From: Nageia nagi
Taxonomy: Eukaryota > Pinophyta
Direction of reading: 5' to 3'
DNA length: 64,000 nt
Assembly (NCBI GenBank): GCA_050084985.1
Contig: JBITNC010000001.1
Location: 98,642,001-98,706,000 of the forward strand
Of the stretch, positions 35,100 to 46,953 are shown one piece after another. The position numbers were made by a program, and so were the translations under genes. The number at the start of each line of letters is the position of its first letter. Position 1 is the first letter of the stretch. The notes beneath the pieces were generated by a model, which was not told the DNA's origin, did no database searches, and saw nothing but the letters and a program-made list of their open reading frames with translations.

Positions 35100-35870
35100 A
35101 AAAGAAGGTATTATTGAAAGATTTTCTCTTCAGAGTTATCTTTTTCTACTTCTTTAACTTTTATTACGTAGATCAACTCACCCTTTTGAATTATTCTTTT
35201 TAATTGCATTAAAGAAAGAAGATAGGGTTTGACGTTACTTTTATCATAATAGATCCTTTGCCTTTGAATATTGAGATCAAAAAACTCGATCCACCTTTCA
35301 TGATACTCAATCAAAGCTTTGTGGGCATGGAACCAATCCACTCGTAGAATGACATTAAAGGAATGTAGAGGTGCTATGTAAAGATCCCATTCTACAATTC
35401 CTTTAGGTAGCTTAATTTCAACATTTTTAAGATATTGGTTTACCAAACAAGTTTACCTAGAGCCATACTCGACTAACCACCCTTTTGTTAAATTTTTTGG
35501 TGCTTTTAGAATATCTCAAATAATTAAAGAAGAAACAAAGTTTTTGTTGCGCCACTATCAACAAGAATTTTAAACTTTTTATTGAACATTATACCTGAGA
35601 TCTGCATAGGAGTTGCTTGATCATTCAAATTAGCTTTTTTGGTTGTTGCAAGAATCCTATGTTCAACCAAATTCTTCTTTTCTGGATACTTGTTCGCAAA
35701 ATGATTAGGTTCGCTACAAACCCAACAAACTCCTTTCTTTGGCTCTTGAGACTTATTTTGGTATTCATCCCTTTGAGTGTCATTTCTTTTTTCTTTAAAG
35801 TTTTTATTTTTTCGTTGACCTTGATTTTTCATTTTTTTGAGGATTCTTCTTTTTATTGCTGCCATTCTAT
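35100..35870 (-). pseudogene. Gypsy zinc knuckle and protease, degenerate
   Basis: The frame 35524-35865 holds a Lys-rich linker, then CWVCSEPNHFANKYPEKKN, a CCHC knuckle whose last Cys has become Tyr. It ends with ILVDSGATKTLFLL, an intact Asp-Ser-Gly protease motif. The frame 35111-35446 continues the protease: VEIKLPKGIVEWDLYIAPL, FNVILRVDWFHAHKALIEY (expected DVILGMDWL…A.IDC…). A stop and frameshift lie between the frames. Confidence 0.75.
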
Positions 35871-36000
35871 TATTGTTATTCTTATTTTATGGTTGATTCT
35901 GATTTTGTTGATAATTATTTCCCTTCAACCTGTAATTACTTTGATGCTGATGATATTTTTCCCATTTTAGATATCCTTTGTTGTTCATATTTCTCATTTA

Positions 36001-36240
36001 TTATTTTTCATCTTCATTCATAATACTATAATTCATGAAAGATCTTTTGGCTTCTAAATTACTTTCTACATGGCATGTTAGATCATAAGTTTTTTCTAGA
36101 GTTTGTAGCTTATGCATGTTAACTATTGTTTTGATTATAACATCTAACCCCAAAATGAATCTATGAACCTTCAAGTCATTTTTATCCTTAGGTACATATT
36201 TTAGGAATTTAACAAATTTCTGATGGTATTGTTCCACTGA
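36001..36240 (-). pseudogene. Gypsy gag fragment
   Basis: MEQYHQKFVKFLKYVPKDKN, then KVHRFILGLDVIIKTIV matches the chromovirus gag pattern SVxEYxxxFxxLxxYxPxxxxxxxxKxxRFxxGLxxxI. The N-terminal part of gag is not visible beyond 36240. Confidence 0.65.
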
Positions 36241-36300
36241 TAAATTTCCTTGTTGAAGGGTGTAGAATTCATCATACTTTTTTGAGTAAAATTATTAACA

Positions 36301-36385
36301 AATCATAATAGATAAAGAGATAAATTAAGTTTGACTTGTATGATTTATTAAGAAATAAGATTTTATCTCTTTATCCATTATGATT
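36301..36385. repeat. Inverted repeat, 24-bp arms
   Basis: The arm at 36301-36324 is complementary to 36362-36385 with one mismatch, around a 37-base loop. It could be a short hairpin transposon remnant or a replication-slippage product. No target duplication was recognised. Confidence 0.7.
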
Positions 36386-36389
36386 TTAT

Positions 36390-39300
36390 TTTTCATACTT
36401 CAATTTCCCTATGTACAAAATTCATTTTTGTTACTTAAATTATTATAAGATTTATATAAATGCTCTAATATTTATCTTCTGCTTAAATTTTAGAGAGAAA
36501 ACCATAACCTTGTTGGTTTGACACTTCATTTGAGATACTTGATTTATAAATATCTAATTGAGTTGATGCACTTTATCTTACATTTTTGTAATATGCCATT
36601 ATATGATATTTTGTATTATTAAATGTAGTTTTGGCTTTGTTACTGACTTGAATGGACCAAAGGAGTTTTCATTCTTCTATTGTAAATTGCATGCAATCAA
36701 AATATGATAAATGATCAATTTATGTTAGTGAAGTGGAAGAGAAAGTAACATGTTGAAAAGAAAGACCTAAATTCTAAACTCTCCCACTTTACATGTTGAT
36801 GATATACTCTAAATTCAATTGAAAATTTGTTACTTGCATAATATAAATCACAAATAACTTTTATAAAAAAAACCCTAAATACAAAATCTAATTCCAAAAT
36901 ATAATCAAACAAAAAAATACAAATACTTAAAAGAGCTCATGTGTAATTCAAATGATATCCTTGTATATAAAACATATACACCATGTAAAACAACCATTTG
37001 AAAAATTACTTATTTTTGAAAAAAAATGAAACCTATGATCTTGGAACTTGTCCAACTTAAAGAAAGAGCTAAGTTGATAATATATTGAGAGTTAAGTGGA
37101 TCTTTAAATAATTGATCTCCTAAGAATCAAAGCTTTGTTCAGCAATGTCATAAGAATAATTTGCTCTCGAATCGGTACACAATATAAATTGCGGCTCGAA
37201 GTACAATGAACATCAACTTTAAGGAAGTTCGCCTTGGGGATATGTGGTGGACCTGCTGAATCGCAGATACTGAAAGTCTCCATTCAATGGTTCGTTGGTC
37301 ATGGCAAGCTGCCACCAAATTCATTTCAACAGCCGTGGATTCTTTTGCAAGCGGATGCCATTCCTCTCCCACAACATCAACCAGAAAACTTCCCTCGAGG
37401 GAAACTCCCATGTTCACCTGCTCAGCATTTACAAGTCCACCATTTGCTCCTCCTCTTCACAAGGACAGTCACCAAGGTAACTGTAATTGTAATGTATATA
37501 CACTCTTATTGGAAGGAAATGTTAGCTAAGTTCATGTATGCGATGTGTGGAGTTGGAGGAAACATATTGGTTGATTAGCAATGTTGTAGCAGTAGAAACA
37601 ATAGATGTGGCTTATTATTTTTTATTATTATGTTACTTCTTGGTATGAGGACATGTTTTGTTGTATTTTTCAGCCAATTTAACCCTACCCAGTTTAGAAA
37701 ATGTTATGGTGGTTACCAAGTTCGACACTTAGAGAGTTTTCCCTGTATCAGTAAAAAATGTTCTTGAAAGGTACCCATATGTGCTTGTTATTCTGATGAT
37801 TTGTTTAGTGACATTATTGAGAGTTGTTAATTCTCGAGGAGAGTTCCTATAAGGGTGGATAGTTGCTGGTTTAGATGGTATTGGATTCGGATTGACGGCA
37901 GTTAAAGAAGTCTCTGTTGGCCTTCGGGATACGGTCTTGAATGGGTAGCTAGCAGTCTTGAAGTTGTTATTCCTGTCACTGGAATGCATAATTGTTTCTG
38001 AAGTTTGTTTACCATGTTAGAGGGAACACCGTTTCTTTCGAACGACTTTTCAATCACCGCCATTCATTACTGGCTATCCGGGCCTGCATGAGTAGTTTAA
38101 AGAAAGTAAGCTGTTGGCAGGTGATGGGATCCAAAAACGTCTTTCATAATGGAAAATACCCTTTCCTCTTTTTCCAGCGGGCTGGGGAACACTCTCTGTT
38201 CTAACCTTTAACTCTCCATATAATTTGTAAACTTGCTATTTGTATTTGGATCACTTATTTGCCCCTGCATGCACACATAAGTAACGGTAGAGGCAGGAGT
38301 TTTGTGTGTGGGCTTAATTCTTCCCCTTTGAAAAGCTTTTCATTTCTATACATACGGAGGAGTGTAGCTGAAATGATGTACTGATAAAAGCGCAGCAGTA
38401 GAACAACAAAGGTTGCATAGAAGGAAATCAATATTCAGGGCATCAGAAGTCATGAGGTGATTCTCCCATTCCTAGGACTAGAATTCAATTACCTATCATC
38501 TTACTGATGACTTTGAACCTGATGTTGAGGTAGGCCTTTCTTAAAAGTCGAAACAGAGTTGTCTGCCAATTTATACCGTGACAGTCTATTGGAAGACATA
38601 TGGCATAAATGCGATCTCCTAAATACAAGGCTCACATTTGATCAAAGAACTAAACTCAAGAAGATTTTTATGGTCTTAAAAGTAATTCAGCTTTAAATAA
38701 TTATTTTGAAGAACTACATGCTTCTCATTATGGACATAATGCATATACCTTTTAGACAGTGTGCAGCAGCTTATCGCTTATCTGGCGAATAAGGTAGGTA
38801 ACAAAGTAATGGGTAAATAATGTCTTAACTTACTTGATGAATTTGGTAACTATTGTCTTTGGTTAAGTTTTGTTTTTCTTTTTCTCTTGGTTTGATGTTG
38901 TAGCGTCAATGGCAGTATTAAAGTAAAAGAGGGAAGAACACTGTTGAACTTTGTCCGACATTGATACCATGAGATGAAGCTAGGGGAGCAAAAAAGGCTA
39001 GATACCTGACAGGTCAATTATCCTGATGACAAACAAGGGATACCTGACTCTAATCATATCAATCTCTAATGTACTTTAGCTAAATGTATTCTCTATCCTT
39101 TTTAGGGGGTACTTCTACAAGAATGCAAGGATTATACGGCATCCTGAGGGTATGCCTTTCATTTTGATGGAAGAAGAACAGACCTGTATCCTATGCACAA
39201 AGAAGTGTGGAATTTGTTTGGTTTGATAATGATTTATCATTTTATGGATATTCACTTTGATTTTACAATGAGAATTCTGAATAATACTAATTGATTTTCA

Positions 39301-39637
39301 AGAGTAAAGGAACTAAGTAGACAACTGTGAAATGGAGTCCAATTTAAGATTAATGGGAGCAAATTTCAGTAAACAATGGCAGCCACAATGGTCTCCTGCC
39401 TGTGGTACACTATGCTCAGTCATGGTCTGCAATAGCAACAACAACAATGGCAAGTTTTTTTTTCACAGGCTACACCTCTTCACTTCAACAGTCAGTTCTG
39501 ATGTGCGAGGTCTTCTGCACTGTATGTGCACGGCTGAGCATTGGATGCTCATCTTCTTATTGGATCTTCGCAAGAATAAATCTTCTACAAGCTTATTGGC
39601 AGCAAGAGAAGGATTTCCTACAAACTTTCTTTGATAC
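36390..39637. other. Unassigned region of somewhat higher GC
   Basis: Open frames of 60-114 codons at 37148-37578 and 37729-38204 occur on both strands and overlap one another. None has a recognisable domain. Splice-like signals occur (for example TTCCTAG before 38477, GTAGGC after 38531), but I could not assemble a convincing gene model. A decayed host gene or uncharacterised element is possible. Confidence 0.3.
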
Positions 39638-39639
39638 CA

Positions 39640-39821
39640 TGAAAAATTGGAATAAGAGATTTGCTTTATTACATTCCTTAATCAAGTATTAATATGAGAG
39701 AACCTAAAAATAGAAAAGGATTCCTAAAAATAATATATATACTATAAACCACTAATATATGATTAACCACTAATCTATAATTAACCACTAATGTATTATA
39801 AGGCCTATATAGTAAAAAACA
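39640..39821 (-). repeat. Possible short LTR with primer-site-like flank
   Basis: On the - strand the segment starts TGTTTTTTAC and ends TTTTTCA. It is followed by TGGTATCAAAGA (39628-39639), 10 of 12 identical to the iMet primer site. A motif like ATTAACCACTAAT repeats three times inside. No second LTR or gag was found. Confidence 0.35.
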
Positions 39822-40317
39822 TTACGCTTGTGGATTAGAGAATGCACTATAGTGGGTATCTGTTTTTATCCTTCTTTTTAGTTGGAAGGGAAGACCTACA
39901 TTGACTTGTAATCCATTTGCCTCTTCCATGCCTAGGGGATTATCACATTCTTCTTCTAGAACCCAACCAACTGTAAACTACTTTATAAGCTTGATTGGAT
40001 TTTAATTTCAATTGAATTGCACAACACATATGTGTACCATGTAATAATGGTGTGAATGTTTGCAAATGCACCTCCTCCCCAACTTTTGATACAATGACGT
40101 TGTTGTTTTTACTAAAGATAAACCCCCTTAAGATATTTTTCTGGTTAGGGGACAAAGAATTCCCTTTCTAAGATACATATTCATTACTAATCTTCTACTG
40201 TAGTTCTTTTGAATCTATAGATCTTATATATTTTAGGAACCCTACCTACAACATAAATATTTGACAGAAGTTTAATAATTAATCTATTTTTTAATTTTAT
40301 TTCAGAGATAATTATTT

Positions 40318-40600
40318 TAGGTGGTCTGATAACATCATGTCCAAAACTGTAGCATAAAGCTTGGCAAAGGTATGCCCAATCATAATGGTCTTTTAATTAT
40401 TCGGTTCAGAAAAATCTCCTGCCTTGTGGATGGGATGTATAATGTGTTGTTACCAAGAAGGGGAAAATCCCGAACACATGACCTAATTAAATAAGTCAGC
40501 AATCGGGGAGGTGAGTAGGTCACCGCCATATTTCAGAAACTCAGCCTGTAGGCTATCACAATCAGTTGCCGTACTAGAACAAAGTTTTCGAATGGCTCTT
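40318..40600 (-). pseudogene. LINE reverse-transcriptase fragment
   Basis: On the - strand the frame from about 40600 reads SRAIRKLCSSTATDCDSLQA, then EFLKYGGDLLTSPIADLFN and a stop. It continues as GFSPSW, HIIHPIHKAGDFSEPNN and KTIMIGHTFAKLYATVLD. This matches the N-terminal RT region of plant non-LTR elements (…A.G.DGLQAELLKxG…LFNxVxxxGFPxSWxxxxIxPIxKxGDxxxPxNYRxIxxxxxxxKLY…). The catalytic FADD box would lie further 3' and is not seen. Fragment only. Confidence 0.7.
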
Positions 40601-41379
40601 GAACATCTTTTGTGCAGAATTACTGGCACGAAAGGGGGGTTGAAATGTGTGGAGTGTGTTGGACAGGGACATTGTAGAGCGAACAAGCATATGAGACCCA
40701 AGATTGGGGACCAACGTCAGATTGGGGAGGTTTCCTCGACAAGAGGTGTTGGGGTATTTTTCTTTCCACTTACGAAGACCACCTAGGCGATACCTGAGAA
40801 AGGACATTCAACATGTGAGTGAGGTTGCATTACTAACCCCCGTTTGAAAGGACAAGTGACCCCAAGGTTTCTAGCATCATGAGATGTCTTATGTGACTAT
40901 GACAGTAGCTATACTTGGAATACTCAGTGGGAGGATGGAGGTAGCGATGATTAACCACTTTTGCTATGGGCATTGGAGTTGTCCTATGTTGATTGAAAGT
41001 ATAGACTTTTTGATGGTAAAGAAAGTAATAGTAACAAAAGGAAAGCAAAGAAGAAGTGTAGAATGGGGATGATGTCACACAAGGGAGGTACATTCAATGA
41101 CAAGCCCACCAATGAACTAGGGGTTAGATCACATTCCTATTGGGTTTATTATGAAGTGCAACACTCACTTATCCCACCTTGCTACAAACTACTAAGTCCG
41201 AATTGTAAACAAGTAGGAGCCTATAGCAGCGCTATGAAGGAGCAACAATGCTCATCGAATGATAATCATATAACTTCATAAGATCTTCAATGAACTTCCT
41301 AACAAGCATACACTTGTGAGGAATGCACACAAGCCATATAACCACCACAAGTAAGCATTAAGAAGCAATGTTCGAGTCT

Positions 41380-41790
41380 ACAATCCCATAAAGTAGAAAC
41401 AATTCTTGATTTGATTAATTATGCTCAACATTCACACACAAGAGAGTGTTAAAGATTTTAGCAAATTCAAAATAGCTTCTCTTGAGTAAAATGATCATCC
41501 TCCTCTATAAATGAGCCCTCAAGGGTTATAAATAAGTTTAGATGGCAACCCTAAGTGTTGCCCTAACCCTAATGCAAATTCAAATGAAATTACTTAAAAT
41601 AAAACCTAATTACTAGTGGTCCAATGAAAATATGCCACATGGCAATACAAGATTAAGTCCAATACTTGTGGGAGCAGATCCTCACCGATCACAAGGCTCA
41701 ATCGAAATGAATAATATTTTTGAGATCCAAATTAAAATAAAATTATGCAAAATAAAGTGAAATTAAAATTGTTGCATCTTAAGTGCAATG
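41380..41790 (-). repeat. Tail sequence shared with 49960-50400 (LTR-like)
   Basis: A 27-base block beginning GGCAACCCTAAGTGTTGCCC (about 41551) is identical to one at about 50191. Similarity continues through GCCACATGGCA, GTGG-AGCA-ATCCTCA and CACAA. Both copies carry TATAAAT boxes just before the block and follow the 3' end of a - strand ORF. Confidence 0.6.
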
Positions 41791-41799
41791 CCTTCCATC

Positions 41800-42321
41800 A
41801 ACTGGTGCCCATGAGTTCATCAACCCCTTTCACCCCTGCAACACTTGACTTGGAACCTTCACCATGTATCTATTGAGGGTGTCCCTGTTCTTGAGTGGTC
41901 AGCTTGTCTCAAGACGATGTGGCTTTGGAAGTGTGTTCTCTTTAGGGTTATTCTTCTTTTGGCTTTCTTCTAGCTCTTCTGCAATCCTTCTTAACTATTT
42001 GATCTGCTCTGCTCTTGAGGCACTTACTTCGCCAATCTCCATTGTCTGGGTATGAGCCTCCAAATTTTGAGATGCTTTAGGGTCGTTGTTCAAGAGGACT
42101 TTGGTAACAAATAGAGTATTGTTGACCCTATAGATGAACTTGCTCAGACAGTGAGTTTTGGTGAAGTCATCTTTCACCCTTTGGCTAGGGTCTTCATGCG
42201 ATGCTCTAATCATAACTGCTAGGTTAGTGTTGCTCTTCTTCTTTGATGAAGTGCCTTTGTTACTCCTCACCTGTTTTGGCTCAATTTCTTCCCCTTGCAC
42301 CTTGGAGTTCGTCTTTGCCAT
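41800..42321 (-). CDS. Unknown element protein, short variant (decayed)
   Basis: I do not recognise this protein. A frame opens with MAKTNSKVQGEEIEPKQ at 42321 and runs 108 codons to 41995. Charged sequence continues in a shifted frame to about 41800 (ESQKKNNPKEN, then PLKNRDTLNRY). It is rich in Lys, Glu and Ser at the N-terminus. A TATA-like TTTATAAG lies about 150 bases upstream, near 42476, and a repeat array (42540-43440) lies further upstream. The same architecture is seen at 50.4-55.2 kb with a much longer protein. It could be a deletion derivative of that element. Confidence 0.35.
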
Positions 42322-42539
42322 GTTGATCCTTGATGTAGAATATTACCTCCAATGCCTTAACAAATGAAGCAAGATGGCTTCCAAAGATTCCAAAAGAATT
42401 CTCCCACCCTGATGCCTCGATGAATTTGAAAGGAGAGAGAAAACTTGTGATGTAAAAATGAAGACTAACTTCCCCTCTTATAAACATTTCCTAGGGTTTT
42501 TCTAGGGCAAATTGGTTGGGACCTAGGGATGTGAGCCTT

Positions 42540-43440
42540 TTATGAATGGGTGCAACTTTCTAGGCAACCTTGGCACAAATCTTGAGGTCTATTGGCTTCA
42601 AGAGGTATGTGCAGGTGAAAACAAAGCCTTGAAAGCATTTACAAGAGGCAAGGGAAGTTTGGCCCAAGTGTGGGGAAGGATAAACTTGTTGTCTCCTAGT
42701 GTACTTACGTTGGGAGAAATGTGTGATCATAACAGGGCTGGCGCAAGTCATGAAGGGTCACAAATGTTGTCTGGGCATGGATTTATGCTCAAGGAGGAAG
42801 TATATGGTTGGTGTAGGTTTCTAAAGGGACAAGGATCGTGTCTCAGTTGAGATGTGCGCCTGGAAGCCTAGCATAGGTGCCTAGAGGAGGACAAAGGGTT
42901 TGTCTTGTTGAAGACATGCACCAAGAGGAGGTATGAGCATTACGTAAGTGTCATGGGGGTCAAGAAGTTTGTCTTAATGGACACTTGCACTGGATGGGCC
43001 CAAAAGTTGATGCAAGTCTTATTGAGGACAAGGTGGGTGTCTCAATTTGTATTTGCGCCTGAAGGAGAGAAAATAAGCCCAACGCAAGTCTCCTTCTTGT
43101 GCCCAGGAAGGATGAGTCTCCCTTGCGCAAGCCTTGAGGAGATCAACATTCTTGTCTAGGTTCGCACTTGCACCAAGGAGAAGGGATAGGAATCCAACAT
43201 GGATCTTTTGGAGGTGAAGTTGGTTGTCTTGATCCATGCTTGTGCCTGAATGAGGAAGTGCTAGCCTCGTGCAAGTCCAAAAGGGGTCAACATGCTTGTC
43301 TTGGCTTGCACTTGCGCTAGAGGAGTGTGTATGAGCTTGGCACAAGTCTCTTGGAAGTCATGAAGCTTGTCTCCACCTGGACTTGCACCTAAGGAGGATA
43401 TGCTATATACTTAGCCAAAATTTGTCTTTGTTGTTCAAAT
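42540..43440. repeat. Imperfect 65-115-bp repeat array
   Basis: TTGTCT-containing units recur at about 42898, 42968, 43035, 43150, 43226, 43291 and 43366. Each is followed by a CACTTGCGCC-like block and GGAGGA, and preceded by a GCAAGTC-like block. The open frames in this stretch on both strands are by-products of the repeats. The array resumes after the inserted giant LTR, at 47883-48190. Confidence 0.6.
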
Positions 43441-44847
43441 TTGTCCCCTAGAGCTCCAAGAAGGTGTTGTGCTCGCACAATACACCCCAAAATACAAGAT
43501 TTTGGGGACCCTATTTTTGGAAAGGCAATGAGGTGCATTGCCTTGAGATTGGCTTTTGGCGATAGATAGTTCATTCTGAAGAGTGCAAATGTGATATCAG
43601 GGAGCAATTCATGGAGATCTTACGACGAAGACCCTGAAGAGTATTAGAGTATCCAGTCACTAGTTTTGGAGGCAAGGACCTAGGATCTGAGAGACAGCAT
43701 TAGAGTACGGATTTTTGGTCTAGAGTGTAGTTAGTGGAAATGGGGTTGTTTTCTCAGAGTTTTAAGCTGACAAGTGCCAAGTGTGACGAAATTTAGCGTT
43801 TTTCTCAAGTACAAAGATCGGGAGCAGTGGATGCAGCTAAGATAACAAAAACAAGCGTTTTTGTCAAGTATGAGCTCGGAAAACTCAAAAATGGTCATTA
43901 TCACGAAAAGGCGTGTTTTGGTTGATTTTGAGCTTGGAAGTGGTTAGTACAATAAAGATGTGTGTTTTTGCACCGTTTGAGCCCAAAAAGCTTGAAAATG
44001 GTAAAAAATGCAAAGTTGAGCTCAAAATGGTTGGAAATGCTCGAAAATGCCGAAAATGATCATTTTTTCTCACTTAAGGCTCGGGAATGCCGAAAATGGA
44101 TACTTTAAGATTGGAAGTGCCGAAAATGATGAGTTTGAGCTCGAAAACGTTGGAAATGGCCAGAAATGCACAAATTGAGTTTGAGATGGCCTGGAAATGC
44201 GAGTTTGAGTACCCCTAGCCCTAAGCATGTTTTCCCAAGGTATTGAAGACCCAAATGAGGGAAAATGGTGCATGTTTCTCATGGTTAAATGCAAATGGTG
44301 TTGGATTTCAAGTCCAAGAGCTTCATTGGAGAGATAAGATGAATTCTATCTCAATTAAGATTTGAAATTTTCGATTTTGACTAAGTCTAAGACACTCAAA
44401 TCCTAGGTGCAGTTTTTCAAGCCTATGGAAAAACCATAGAGATGATTTTTGGCTCCTATATGGTGGAGGAAAAGTGGAAATGCATCGAAATTCAAATGTG
44501 AATGCATAGATGGACGAAAGAGGTGATTTCAAGGCACTTTAGGTCTTCATTTTTTCGAGTTTGAGCAACTTTAGACCCCCAAATTTCTAAGCGCAAGTTT
44601 CCAAATGATTCCAAATCCAATGGGATGAACTTTGGCACTTAGATTGACAAAATGAAGTGTTTTTTGCTCAAAAAACATGTTTAGATGCTTGGGAACAAGG
44701 AAGAGACCATTCTAAGCACATTTAATACTCAAAATTTTCGATTTTGAGCATCCTAAAGGCTAGGCACAAGTTTGGGTAGCTATGAAAATCTAACGAAGTG
44801 AAAAATGGTGCCTAAAATGAAAAATTTGACAAAATTTGGTCAAAAAT

Positions 44848-45372
44848 TGAAGGATTTGAACTAGATCTAAACAAATCCTCTAGGACCTTAGACTAGGAAA
44901 CTCAAGTGTACACAAGATAACATAATCACTCAAGATAACACATCTATAATTCTAAGAACATCATTCACATAATATGACACCAATATAATGTGGTTCCTCC
45001 CTCCTTGGGAGTACATCCACAACTAGTTCTCTTATTCTCTTGATATGTCTCTCTTACAACTATTCTCTAGCTCTCTCCTACACAACCAAGTAGAGTAATC
45101 TTACTCCTAGACTTTGATATGATACAAGAGGAGAGGCCCTCTATTTATAGCTTTAGAGCACCTCCCTAACCTTCCTTTAACCCAAGGGTAAGGTTAGGGT
45201 TACATTAAATGTATCACCAAACTTCAACCTACCAACTAACCACTTTGGTAAAGTCAAAGTCTACATATTAAAGAATTCTATTAATCTCTTTAGGTATCTA
45301 CATACCCTTAAGTGATTAATTGAATTTACAAGGAGTTTAGATATTCACAATATTTCATTACAAATTCTAACA
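44848..45372 (-). mobile_element. Nested solo copia-type LTR, 525 bp, TSD AAAAT
   Basis: It interrupts the giant LTR exactly where copy 4660-8496 is continuous. Its plus-strand ends are TGAAGGATT and CTAACA, flanked by AAAAT at 44843-44847 and 45373-45377. On the - strand it starts TGTTAGAATTTG and has a CTATAAATAG box at 45141-45150, which sets its orientation. Confidence 0.85.
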
Positions 45373-45475
45373 AAAATCAAGTTTGAGGTGCCCATTAAGT
45401 GAAATTTGGCATTTTGAACACATTTAGGTCTTGGAAAAATCAATTTTGAGCAAGTTTTGAGGCCCAAAATGCTAG

Positions 45476-46390
45476 GCGCAGGTTTGCAAGGCTATGGAAA
45501 TCCAATGGGATGAATTTTGGCGCCTAGCATTAGGAAAAAAGATAAAATTTGAGCAAAACTTCAAGTTTGAAGGTTTGAGAGCAAGGAAGAGGGCATTTCA
45601 AGGCACTTTAGGCCTACAAAATTTCATTTTTGAACAAGGGAAATGGCCTAAAAGGTTAGGCGCATGTTTTCATGCCAATGGAATTCCAATCAAGTGAATT
45701 TTGGCGCCTAAGTCAAGGAGGGAGATAGATTTTTGATCAAAAACCAAATTTGAAGGCATAAATGGATGAAAGACCCCATTTCAAGCACATTTAAAATTGC
45801 AAATTTTCATTTTTGAGCAAGTTTGGAGACACAAATATCTAGGTGTGTGTTTGGGGCTGATTGAAGATCCATAGAACTGAATTTTGGCGCCTAGGTTGGA
45901 AAAAATTTGACAAATTTCACTCAAAAATCAAGTTGGACCCTTTCATTGCATAGAAAAAGGCATTTCCAGCACATTTAACACTTGAAAGTTTTGATCTTGG
46001 GCCATGGAAACCCCTCTAGAAGGTAGGCGCAGATTTTCATGCCATTAGGAATCCATAGACCTGAAAATTGGCGCCTAACATGAAAGAATGTGAGATTTTG
46101 CCCAAAAATCAAGTTTTTTGACATATTTGCAAGGAAAATGCCATTTTGAGCTCATTTAATACTTCAAATTTTCAATTTTGAGCAGCTTAAAGGCACCAAA
46201 AAGCTAGGCGCAGTTTTCCAAGTGTATGGAATTCCAATGAGATGAAAACTAGCGCCTAACTTGAAGAGGAACATCAAATTTTGCACAAAACTTGAAAATT
46301 TTGCTTTCATTGCATGTAAAATAACATTATAAGCACCTTTAAACTTTGGAATTTTTGAATTTAAGCAAGGTAAAGGGCTCAAAAATCTAG
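45476..46390 (+). repeat. ~182-bp tandem repeats in the giant solo LTR
   Basis: AGGCGCA/AGGTGTG landmarks recur at about 45476, 45658, 45840, 46026 and 46206. Each is followed about 45 bases later by a GGCGCCTA or AGCGCCTA block. Earlier units lie between 44220 and 44850, on the other side of the nested LTR. Confidence 0.75.
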
Positions 46391-46945
46391 GAGGCATTTC
46401 TCATTTCTATGGAAATTTCACCAATTTATCTGTCGGAATCCATAGACATGAAAATGGAAAACATTGCCAAAAACTTCAAATCTTTTCCAATACCTCGTAA
46501 AAACCCCAAAACCACTCAAAACTTGCCAAATACCTTGTAATTCTATCCTCCATCCATCCATAAGCTCAAATCCACTTTTTGAAAAATTTCCAAATTTTGG
46601 ACCCCCTCATTTTTTCCAAAAAATTCTCTTAGAATTCCCTAAAAATTTGCCACAATGATCACATCACAGGCAAATTCAGATGCAGAGAAAGGAGCTCAAA
46701 AGATTGTCAGAAGGATCTAAAACGAGGATTTGAAGCTCCAATTTTGGCCAAATTGATGCAAAATGCCTCGAAATGCATGCCAAAGGGAATACATTTTTGT
46801 AAATATTATATTTTTAGCATATTTTTGTGGGTTGAGATTGTTCTCCCACTAAAACGATATTGTAATTTCAATTTAGCATTCAAATTAGCAATTTTAATGC
46901 TTTTTTAGGAATTAGGGCAACACCCTCAAATTTGACCTAAAAGTC

Positions 46946-46953
46946 TATAAATA
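46946..46953 (+). promoter_or_regulatory. TATA-like box of the giant solo LTR
   Basis: TATAAATA lies in the same context as 7580-7587, followed by ACCATAGCGGTT. Promoter role is inferred. Confidence 0.45.

Larger units (their letters stand above)
32450..36240 (-). mobile_element. Ty3/gypsy relic, Tekay/Del-like chromovirus
   Basis: On the - strand the order is gag, zinc knuckle, protease, reverse transcriptase, RNase H, integrase, C-terminal LRNKEI-type block. That is the gypsy order. The C-terminal phrase (KLRNREIKECQVQWD-like at about 32470) is the start of the VKVLW chromodomain of the Tekay/Del group. Every domain is interrupted. No LTR pair or primer site was identified. Confidence 0.7.

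Noticed and set aside
35617-35970. 117-codon + strand frame with many hydrophobic residues
   Set aside because: Antisense of the gypsy zinc-knuckle/protease frame. The hydrophobic run is the complement of a Lys-rich linker.
37148-38204. Possible host gene with exons on either strand
   Set aside because: Frames on both strands compete, splice-like signals do not connect into one frame, and no domain is recognisable.
41551-41580. CCCTAACCCTAAT resembling telomeric repeats (also near 45190 and 50210)
   Set aside because: At most two units at each place, embedded in LTR-like tails, and not the plant CCCTAAA array.
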